Positions 17,501 to 23,050 of a stretch of 25,283 nucleotides of DNA are shown in pieces. The stretch comes from a virus. The translations under genes and the position numbers were made by a program. The notes below the pieces were generated by a model, which saw nothing but the letters and a program-made list of their open reading frames with translations, ran no database searches and was not told the origin of the DNA. The stretch covers positions 1-25,283 of the IMG/VR virus record IMGVR_UViG_3300013132_000236. One strand, 5' to 3'. The stretch's first letter is position 1; each line of letters begins with the position of its first letter.

Positions 17501-19296
17501 AAAGTGTTACTTTCCCATCTAGCAGTATTTTGTTCTGATACTTTTAAATCATATGGTGGAAACCACATAACCCTACCTCCATTATTTCCTCTTTCACAAT
17601 ATGGTAAATCATTAACAGTAAAACCTGGTGTGTTTGATGTTTTCCACGCAAGGTTCTCAATTGAGAACATGTATTTTTTTGCGTAGAATCCGTCTCCTCT
17701 TGGTTTTATGTTCGTAGACTCTGTAAAATCTTTTCCACCGTTAGAAATTGGTGCAATATTAAGATTCCAAGGTCTATCTAAAATACTGTCATCATACTTT
17801 CGTACATTTTGACCCCTTTTCATTGTATCTGAATAATTCAAATAGGATCTATCTTTTGTCCAAACTCTACAATATTCTACACCACTTTCTTCACCAAATT
17901 TATCTACGTATTTGACCGCGGAACCTCTACTTAATAAAACATCACCTTCTCTGAAAATTCTACTTGTTTGGTCGATTACGTTTGCAACATGTGAACGAGC
18001 TTCCCCACCATTCGTTGGTAAAGTATCTAATAATTCTTGTGTATATCCTAAAATTGAATCTTCTCTGAAATCAAAACTTGTTGATGTTGAATTGTCGAAA
18101 TCAGATTGTTGGTTACCCCATTCAGCGTTATTAACACCTAGTTCATTTCTTGAATTTCTACTAATCCAAGTTAATTTACCTGTAATCGAACCACCTTCAG
18201 AATAATTTCTTTTTCTTTGAAACAACTCCGCTTGAATGGGGTCAAACATCAAACTTAAAAAATAATTACTTCTAACAGGTCTGTCGTTAAAATCATTCAT
18301 TGCATATTTTACGTCATTTCCTCTGTCGTCTCCAATATATGCCTCACCTCTTGGTGCCTCAACCCCTAATAAATTTTTTACCCCTTGAGCAACATTATCA
18401 ACAAAGTTAAAAATCTTTGATGTATTTTGTGATCTAGCGGTAGTTGTGTAATTCGGTGCGTATTTTGAATATGATAATAAATCATAAAGAACATTTTTTT
18501 GACCTCCCCCAAGATATTCAATCATTATATCAGATGGTTTTCTTGTTGGTGATTGTCTTCTCTTTATACCAATTAATGAACCTAAAACACCCGTTACATC
18601 TTGAAACGCTTTACCTAATTGAGTTTTAGGGGTTGGTCTTACATTGATAGGATTTCTAGGGTCAGAAAGGTATTGACCAGGTATCTCTGAAAAAGGAAAT
18701 TCAACACCAGCAGCAACTTGAACGAAATCAATAACTTTACCCGGTAAAGTTTTTGCAACAGTAATACTATAATCAGGAGCAACCAAAGGTTCTCTTCCTG
18801 TTACTATGTTTGATGCGGTTGAAATACTTCCATTTAATGCGTCCGCAATTCTAAGTCTACCATTTGTTTGTCTTTCTATATTTTGTGAAATTCTTGAAAA
18901 AACAGGACCATTGTTTGATAATAAATATTTTCCAGCGAACTTCATCAATTCTGACTCAGAATCTAAATTATTCTGTCTAAATACACTTATTAAATTGTGG
19001 TTTTGAAATTGAAAATATGGATATAAACTAAGATTAGCTCTTCTTGGTAGAGTATCTAAATTTTCAGTTACACTAAATTCTAAGGGTTTAAAAACGTTAC
19101 CTGTTTGTGGAAGTTGTAACATTTGAGTCCTATTGTCCACAACAGTACCCGGATTGACGTTAGCACCGTCACTCAAATTTTGAATGGAATAGTTACCCGA
19201 GTTAAACGTTTGAGGACCATTCGGTTGATTCAAAGTTTTACCTAACACATAATCTCTAAATCTTTTAGTAGAATCAAAATCTAAGTAACTTGGCAT
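14536..19296 (-). CDS. Large baseplate / tube-initiator-like protein with OmpA-like domain (1586 residues)
   Basis: A multi-domain structural protein directly after the tape measure gene, where tube-initiating baseplate proteins (gp48/gp54 in T4) are expected. Residues about 545-640 contain WFPPYDLKVSEQ, FLGRPEPIYTYQNTERSG and SFKVVVDHPS, which look like a beta-rich tail domain. Residues about 717-985 resemble an OmpA-type peptidoglycan-binding domain: LNFANDKPK at the start, NYNFRLSIRRTYSIILDFL (like N..LS..RA..V...L), ISSGE, and FGCRQSTVIFEY at the end. A Pro-rich linker (about 983-1022) follows. A conserved-looking block at about 1105-1192 includes GPPPICILRVGDFYHSKV and WDLNPEGIGVQPMIA. 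The C-terminal 55 residues are Lys-rich. Function beyond structural is inferred. Confidence 0.55.
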   Translation of the reverse strand: MPSYLDFDSTKRFRDYVLGKTLNQPNGPQTFNSGNYSIQNLSDGANVNPGTVVDNRTQMLQLPQTGNVFKPLEFSVTENLDTLPRRANLSLYPYFQFQNHNLISVFRQNNLDSESELMKFAGKYLLSNNGPVFSRISQNIERQTNGRLRIADALNGSISTASNIVTGREPLVAPDYSITVAKTLPGKVIDFVQVAAGVEFPFSEIPGQYLSDPRNPINVRPTPKTQLGKAFQDVTGVLGSLIGIKRRQSPTRKPSDIMIEYLGGGQKNVLYDLLSYSKYAPNYTTTARSQNTSKIFNFVDNVAQGVKNLLGVEAPRGEAYIGDDRGNDVKYAMNDFNDRPVRSNYFLSLMFDPIQAELFQRKRNYSEGGSITGKLTWISRNSRNELGVNNAEWGNQQSDFDNSTSTSFDFREDSILGYTQELLDTLPTNGGEARSHVANVIDQTSRIFREGDVLLSRGSAVKYVDKFGEESGVEYCRVWTKDRSYLNYSDTMKRGQNVRKYDDSILDRPWNLNIAPISNGGKDFTESTNIKPRGDGFYAKKYMFSIENLAWKTSNTPGFTVNDLPYCERGNNGGRVMWFPPYDLKVSEQNTARWESNTFLGRPEPIYTYQNTERSGQVSFKVVVDHPSVLNLLVREHFKGMSDEESENYINAFFAGCEEIDFYDLIRRYAEITPDDAKSITDYLDGKKDPDRIQEYKSVTTGDVPKKEPPVLKDNSKKEKLTVSLNFANDKPKVVGSDQFKGAKYTTEYNTSIGYSGWLNDTTNSLDIVLNDILSGTTTYNTANAIHDKKILFGKDIPTGETSTYKTQVSNDLNTEILEAQSSFTTYETQTTTLKTDIEAGLVKDLSVQIGSSCSALADNNYNFRLSIRRTYSIILDFLDRIKKDVDAKSVLDSKWPSSFSGNATQQTNFDLQITLKELGYAESDGKINFRTISSGELASNKKRDCSTNEFKYGVGGSSDISLKVVAPVAFGCRQSTVIFEYTKTEKPEPTQSTPEPDPTIKTRLEPKDGPTTPPSSNKPPIDLMKRIIMKTLSECYYFQKLEESDPVVFKTLKEKLKYFHPAFHSTTPEGLNSRLTFLLQCIRPGDTIPIKGLSDVSDLNARNTSFGPPPICILRVGDFYHSKVIIRDVNITFEENVWDLNPEGIGVQPMIANVSLQVNFIGGQGLSKPVERLQNALSSNFYANTEMYDERSINTAETIDGENREDFTKEFLEKLRDKFSKIEDIANDNKGDNFEEGYIGKIDSTKLKLVYTELVDNVYKATETYFEKYVSLYNEIVKEYGPSISSFILHPNYRDIKQYDVYNTTSSSAGLNIDLFGEYPKNRQLSYYVTELKKSMLKTLSTTDICQMMGLDNVLPTPKQNKANELLQPYFKNIIETKINSITDKCQILINGDDGFIKQRNEVIESLDKVNFIVKYGYDAKISGTTTVTKCELSGFTYNLIYDEYDNCIEHFTNNTNKLYEDLDTTINFNNPTITTSTLSELLSVLLKETDKESFKNVFLKDTLIFDTNTMNKIERKYDSFISDSIKDKKFKLKKLKKRKNNKEISFTKSTESEVTDDAVKSEVKKLKDKNKTQPINNKLNHFNS

Positions 19297-19305
19297 CGAG
19301 TTCTT

Positions 19306-19323
19306 TTATCTATAAATAGATAA
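19306..19323. repeat. Short inverted repeat upstream of the 1586-residue gene
   Basis: TTATCTAT, two bases, then ATAGATAA form an 8-bp A/T-only inverted repeat 10 bases before the ATG at 19296. It contains TATAAATA on the + strand. It may be a regulatory site or a weak structure in the leader. Confidence 0.4.
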
Positions 19324-19353
19324 TTTATAAAAATATTAACCTATAATCTTTAA

Positions 19354-21267
19354 TTATAAATCAACATACAAATAACCATTTGGATTTGTGGAATCTATAC
19401 TGTTGGATATCACAATTTTACCCTTATCATCATATTTGGTTTGTGTTCTTGCATCTCTCATAATTCTCTCCATTTCTGCCGCGGTAATACCTTTATTATT
19501 GGGGTCAGTATTTGTATTGTTTTGATTAGTTTGTTGGTTATTGTTAACATTTGCGGGTTGTTGTGGTGTTGGGTTTGTTTTTGTCGAATTTTCTTGAACT
19601 TTTGTGTTTAATTCCTTTCTTCTACTTTCAATTTCTGCATTTATATCGGTGTTACTTCTATCACCTTTGATATAATTTTTTAACATGTCATCAGCCTGCT
19701 TAACATATTTGTCCATGTCAGCACCCATACTTCTATAAGTGTTTGCAAACTCAACTTTTAACATTGCGGCAATTTCTGAAACTGTTAATGCTAATTTTTG
19801 TGTTTCTGTAAATTGTTCTAACGCAATATCTTTTGGGTCCATTTTTTCAAATGCTTTTTGATTTTCTAAAATTGCATTTGCAGTAGTTTGATTTAAATCT
19901 TCTAATGCAATTGTTTGACCTAATCGTTCTTGTAAAATTGTTGGTACCTCAATAACCATTTTTCCATCTTTACCCATTCTGGCTAAGTTTGTTAAAAACT
20001 CTATTTGTTTTTCATCAGCCGAAACACCTGAAGCAATTATATCTTGTGCTGCAGAGGTTCTTTCCGCCGCAGCAATTGCCATTTGTGATAAGTCTTGATA
20101 ACTCATCCCGAGTTCTTCTGCCATGGCTCTTGCTCTTCTTAAGTTAACACCCGATATTTCAAATTTTCCTTGTTCTGAATTATATGTTGCTAAAGATTCT
20201 GCCGCCCCAATTAACGCATCTTGTAATCCTTCCACGTTATTTGTTGCCATATACATCATTTGGAATGGGTCACCTAATGAACCAATTGCTCCACCTAATA
20301 CTTGTAGATTGGCAGCCAAATCTATTGCTTTCTCAGGTGACATTACTTTTTCTGCAATGTCAAATACATTTTGCATGTTCATTCTAAATTCAACAGATTT
20401 TTGTACCATTCTATTTAATCCCTGAGCACCATTTTCAAAACCATACTGATTTATTTTTCCAATATTTTTTTGAAACTCTTCTGTTGTTTTTCTAATATTT
20501 AAACCTAATACTAATGAAGATTTACCACCAGCGTTAATATTTTCTAATGTTTTTTCAGCTCCAATACCCGTAAGTTCAAAACTTCTTAATATTGGGGCCA
20601 TTTCTTTCATGTCACCTACGAATGCTCTCGATGTTACTGCCATGTTTTCCATAACAGATTCATTCATCGTGAAAAATCTTCCCGTTTCTTTAGTTGCAGA
20701 TATTGCGGTATCAGCTAATTCATCAAATGAATATCCCATACCTTGAACACCGTCATATGCATTTACAATACTATCTCTATACCCTCTTGATAATTCTTTT
20801 CCAATACCAATTTGACTATTTAACTTATTTCTTAATTCAACTTCTTTATTTACGATGTCTACCATACCTTCATAAAGATTTGATAATCCAGTTGAAAAAA
20901 GACCCTTTAACCCATCTTTTAATGATTGACTACCAAATAACGCCTTACCTATTGATACAGCGGCGTCAGCAATTTTGTCGGCACCAATTAATTCAGTTGC
21001 CGCCTCCGCACTTATCATTCCGTATCCTGTTGTAAATCCTTGTGCAGATACCGCTTTAGAAATCATACCTTTTCCACTACTATTATCATAAGATCCCGGT
21101 TTATGATAACGAGATAAAAATTGTTGACTTTCACTTTGTGTTACTGAATAATTACCAGAAATATTATTATTTCTATTGTACATATTCATAGCATCTATAT
21201 ATGCTTTAGAATCTGCGTCAGCACTTCCAAATTTACCAATAAAATCACCTATTAACGGTTTGTTCAT
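19354..21267 (-). CDS. 29: Tail tape measure protein
   Basis: 637 residues, mainly helical, with alternating Ala/Gly-rich and amphipathic stretches (about 95-530) and a low-complexity Asn/Gln/Thr/Pro region at about 556-590 before a short C-terminal segment. Position after tube and assembly-chaperone genes and before the baseplate genes is the usual place of the tape measure. T4 gp29 has 590 residues, so by the known proportionality between tape measure and tail length a tail similar to or slightly longer than T4's would be expected. I cannot see diagnostic catalytic motifs such as a muralytic domain. The ATG is 11 bases after the stop of the frame extension described at 21279-21440. Confidence 0.75.
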   Translation of the reverse strand: MNKPLIGDFIGKFGSADADSKAYIDAMNMYNRNNNISGNYSVTQSESQQFLSRYHKPGSYDNSSGKGMISKAVSAQGFTTGYGMISAEAATELIGADKIADAAVSIGKALFGSQSLKDGLKGLFSTGLSNLYEGMVDIVNKEVELRNKLNSQIGIGKELSRGYRDSIVNAYDGVQGMGYSFDELADTAISATKETGRFFTMNESVMENMAVTSRAFVGDMKEMAPILRSFELTGIGAEKTLENINAGGKSSLVLGLNIRKTTEEFQKNIGKINQYGFENGAQGLNRMVQKSVEFRMNMQNVFDIAEKVMSPEKAIDLAANLQVLGGAIGSLGDPFQMMYMATNNVEGLQDALIGAAESLATYNSEQGKFEISGVNLRRARAMAEELGMSYQDLSQMAIAAAERTSAAQDIIASGVSADEKQIEFLTNLARMGKDGKMVIEVPTILQERLGQTIALEDLNQTTANAILENQKAFEKMDPKDIALEQFTETQKLALTVSEIAAMLKVEFANTYRSMGADMDKYVKQADDMLKNYIKGDRSNTDINAEIESRRKELNTKVQENSTKTNPTPQQPANVNNNQQTNQNNTNTDPNNKGITAAEMERIMRDARTQTKYDDKGKIVISNSIDSTNPNGYLYVDL

Positions 21268-21278
21268 ATCAATAAATA

Positions 21279-21440
21279 CTATTTGGTATTATTTTCCAAT
21301 TCAATCAAATAACTAATATAATATCGTCTGATATAGACAGGCATAAGAAGGATATCTCGATATGAGAACCCTCTTTTAACTAAAAATAAAATTTCGTCTA
21401 ATTGACCTTTACTATAATCCGTAGAAAGGGCGAAAAAATT
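21279..21440 (-). CDS. Frameshift extension of the tail assembly chaperone
   Basis: An open frame lies +1 (equivalently -2) relative to the preceding gene, from just after an in-frame TAG at 21443-21441 to TAG at 21281-21279. After a shift at the T6 run it adds 50 residues, including the segment FSYRDILLMPVYIRRYYI. The composition and the 'M..Y.RRYYI..L' pattern look like real protein and resemble the C-terminal parts of frameshifted tail chaperones. No ATG or GTG opens the frame; the only ATG would leave 21 residues. The frame fills the otherwise unexplained gap up to the tape measure start. A +1 shift would give a fusion of 293 residues, a -2 shift 294. It is an inference from sequence only. 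Confidence 0.65.
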   Translation of the reverse strand, partial: NFFALSTDYSKGQLDEILFLVKRGFSYRDILLMPVYIRRYYISYLIELENNTK

Positions 21441-22161
21441 CTACCCCGAATCCAATTTCAACTTGGATTGTGTCTCCTGACGGGGTTGTTACTGTTTTTT
21501 TAAGATCTAATGATGGTTTATTTTCTTTAACAAATTTTCTGAAATCTTGTGAATCCTTGATTGGTAGATTTTGAACAAAATTATGTATGTTCATCATTTC
21601 TCTGTTGCCAGCAACAGATTTAATCATCATTTCTAATTCTTTTGTTACAAGTGGTGCAACCCCATTACCATTCCAACTTTTTTCTATTTCGTCAAGTTCT
21701 CTTTGTTGTTTTTTAGTTAAAAACTTAAAAGTAACTTCTACTTTAGATTTTTCCATAAAGTATTTGAATTCACCATTTTCATTTGGTGTTAATCCGAAAT
21801 CTTTAAACTTAACTTCACTTAAATCAACCTTCGCGGTAAATGCTTCGCTTGTTTTTGGGTCGGTTACATAAACGTTGAACTCAGGTCCGAACGCGGTGTT
21901 TCTTAAAAAGATTAAAACGGCTTGTCTATCTTCATCAACTAAATCGTCTGTGTTAAAATCTTTATCTAAAATTTTTCTTTTTAGTAATTCATCTACCACA
22001 GCATTACTTTGAATTAGGTTTTGTGCCGATAGTATATTTTCATCAGCAGCGGTTAAGTATGCAACTCTTAAAGATTTTTTTTGTATTGTATAATGAATAC
22101 CTCTACTTGGTAATTCTACAACATCATATGCAATTGTTGGGTCTACTACAAATTGTTCCAT
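21412..22161 (-). CDS. Tail/baseplate assembly protein, gp26/gp51-type (tail assembly chaperone)
   Basis: 249 residues. The N-terminal pattern (VVELPSRGIHYTI, then LTAADENIL and a DELLKRKIL helix, followed by DEDRQAVLIFLRNTAFG) is like the T4 gp26/gp51 baseplate-assembly family, whose members are 208-249 residues long. In many phages the protein coded between tube and tape measure genes is the tail assembly chaperone that coats the tape measure during assembly. The zero frame ends VEFFRPFYGL and a TAG at 21414-21412; ten codons earlier a T6 run could shift the ribosome into the next frame (see 21279-21440). The gene begins about 50 bases beyond the terminator at 22213-22235, so it probably has its own promoter or depends on readthrough. 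Confidence 0.7.
   Translation of the reverse strand: MEQFVVDPTIAYDVVELPSRGIHYTIQKKSLRVAYLTAADENILSAQNLIQSNAVVDELLKRKILDKDFNTDDLVDEDRQAVLIFLRNTAFGPEFNVYVTDPKTSEAFTAKVDLSEVKFKDFGLTPNENGEFKYFMEKSKVEVTFKFLTKKQQRELDEIEKSWNGNGVAPLVTKELEMMIKSVAGNREMMNIHNFVQNLPIKDSQDFRKFVKENKPSLDLKKTVTTPSGDTIQVEIGFGVEFFRPFYGL
21430..21438 (-). promoter_or_regulatory. Candidate ribosomal frameshift site TTTTTTCGC
   Basis: In the zero frame this reads TTT TTT CGC. A +1 move of the Phe tRNA from TTT to TTC, or a -2 move within the T run, both give perfect re-pairing and enter the extension frame. CGC arginine looks uncommon in this A/T-rich coding sequence, which could slow the A site; I did not count codons. Confidence 0.5.
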
Positions 22162-22212
22162 AGAATAAAATATATTAAATAACTATCTTAATGTAAAGTT
22201 TTAAAATAAAAA

Positions 22213-22235
22213 AAGGTATCCTTTTGAGATACCTT
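22213..22235 (-). terminator. Intrinsic terminator after the tail tube gene
   Basis: AAGGTATC (22213-22220) and GATACCTT (22228-22235) form a perfect 8-bp stem with a seven-base loop. On the minus strand it is followed by a T-rich run (complement of the A-run at 22203-22212). It lies 21 bases after the tube gene stop. Confidence 0.85.
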
Positions 22236-22256
22236 ATTTTTGACAGATTTATTATT

Positions 22257-22745
22257 TTAGTAAACTTGGATACATCTATCCATTCTCAAAGAACAAACGA
22301 TAGTTGCAATTTCATCTCTTGAGTAATCTAAATCACCGAAGTTTAAATCGGTAATAAATGTACCTTGTAGAATCCACTTTTCAACCACAACACCTGTTGG
22401 GTCTAACATTTCTAATTCGATATCTTTTTTATATCCAGCAGCATAACCCATACGACCTGTTACTGATTCTGCATGTAAACGGAACCATTCCATAAGTGCT
22501 TGAGAAGCAGATGGACCAATTGGGTCTTTAAAGGTTACTCTCATTTCCTGCCATTCAAATCTTCCTGCTACATATGTCGATGTATTCAAGAAGGGAATAG
22601 CCACAGAATTGATTTTAGCACTTGGTCTAGCCGCTGATGTTACATACCATTCATTGATACCCAAAGATGATGGGAATCTAACAATGAATCGGTTTTGTCT
22701 TTTCGGTTCATAAGGAACCGGCATTTTCATTAATAAATCTGCCAT
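22257..22745 (-). CDS. 19: Major tail tube protein, gp19-like
   Basis: 162 residues, almost the same as T4 gp19 (163). It would form the inner tube through which DNA passes, stacked in rings inside the sheath. Recognisable stretches are RQNRFIVRFPSSLGINEWYV at 16-35, the WQEMRVTFKDP strand, ALMEWFRLHAESVTG, and the C-terminal DLNFGDLDYSRDEIATIVCS strand pair typical of tube proteins. It sits after the sheath gene as in T4, and terminators on both sides make it a separate transcription unit, suitable for high, independent expression. Confidence 0.92.
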   Translation of the reverse strand: MADLLMKMPVPYEPKRQNRFIVRFPSSLGINEWYVTSAARPSAKINSVAIPFLNTSTYVAGRFEWQEMRVTFKDPIGPSASQALMEWFRLHAESVTGRMGYAAGYKKDIELEMLDPTGVVVEKWILQGTFITDLNFGDLDYSRDEIATIVCSLRMDRCIQVY

Positions 22746-22932
22746 TTTGTATTTGTTAAGTTTTTAGTTATTCTTTATTCCTATAAATATATTCAAATCA
22801 AGAAATATTTTTTTTTAACTATAATTGATTCAATACTTGATTTTATCAAAAATTTTAATTAGTTTTTTACTAGTCCCAGTATCCAGTTCTAGAATATTTC
22901 TTAACTTATTAATAAATACTAGAATATCTGGT

Positions 22933-22946
22933 TCCAGTATACTGGA
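22933..22946. repeat. 14-bp perfect palindrome TCCAGTATACTGGA
   Basis: A perfect inverted repeat without loop, of the form of an operator for a dimeric regulator. It is in the tube gene's upstream region. A CCAGTAT half also occurs at 22876-22882. Confidence 0.55.
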
Positions 22947-22978
22947 TTGTATATAAAAGTATAATTATTATAAAAAAT

Positions 22979-22994
22979 GGTTCCGCGTGGAACA
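22979..22994 (-). promoter_or_regulatory. parS-like 16-mer
   Basis: The minus strand reads TGTTCCACGCGGAACC, which differs at one position from the Pseudomonas-type parS site TGTTCCACGTGGAACC. Directly upstream on the same strand there is another TGTTCCACA (23003-22995). The element could instead be a hairpin (GTTCC/GGAAC, four-base loop) or a site for a phage regulator; no parB gene is visible. Confidence 0.35.
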
Positions 22995-23004
22995 TGTGGA
23001 ACAA

Positions 23005-23031
23005 AAAAGGGAATCCAATGGACTCCCTTTT
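23005..23031 (-). terminator. Intrinsic terminator after the tail sheath gene
   Basis: AAAAGGGAATCC (23005-23016) pairs with GGACTCCCTTTT (23020-23031) over 12 positions with one mismatch and a three-base loop. The minus-strand side continues in T residues. It starts 19 bases after the sheath stop. Confidence 0.85.
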
Positions 23032-23050
23032 CATTTTTATATACTTTACT

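Larger units (their letters stand above)
22746..23050. other. 305-base gap between sheath and tube genes: repeats, palindrome, parS-like site
   Basis: This gap holds no convincing gene. It contains a terminator (23005-23031), a parS-like element (22979-22994) with an added half site, a 14-bp perfect palindrome (22933-22946), and repeated words: CCAGTAT at 22876 and 22934, CTAGAATAT at 22889 and 22919, GGTTCC at 22930 and 22979. A promoter for the tube gene is expected here; a TATTTATAG element lies on the minus strand at 22789-22781. The exact promoter cannot be fixed by eye. Confidence 0.6.

Noticed and set aside
21390-21441. A classical -1 frameshift in the assembly protein
   Set aside because: The -1 frame reaches a TAG soon after the slip region and gives a short unremarkable peptide; only the +1/-2 frame is long and protein-like.
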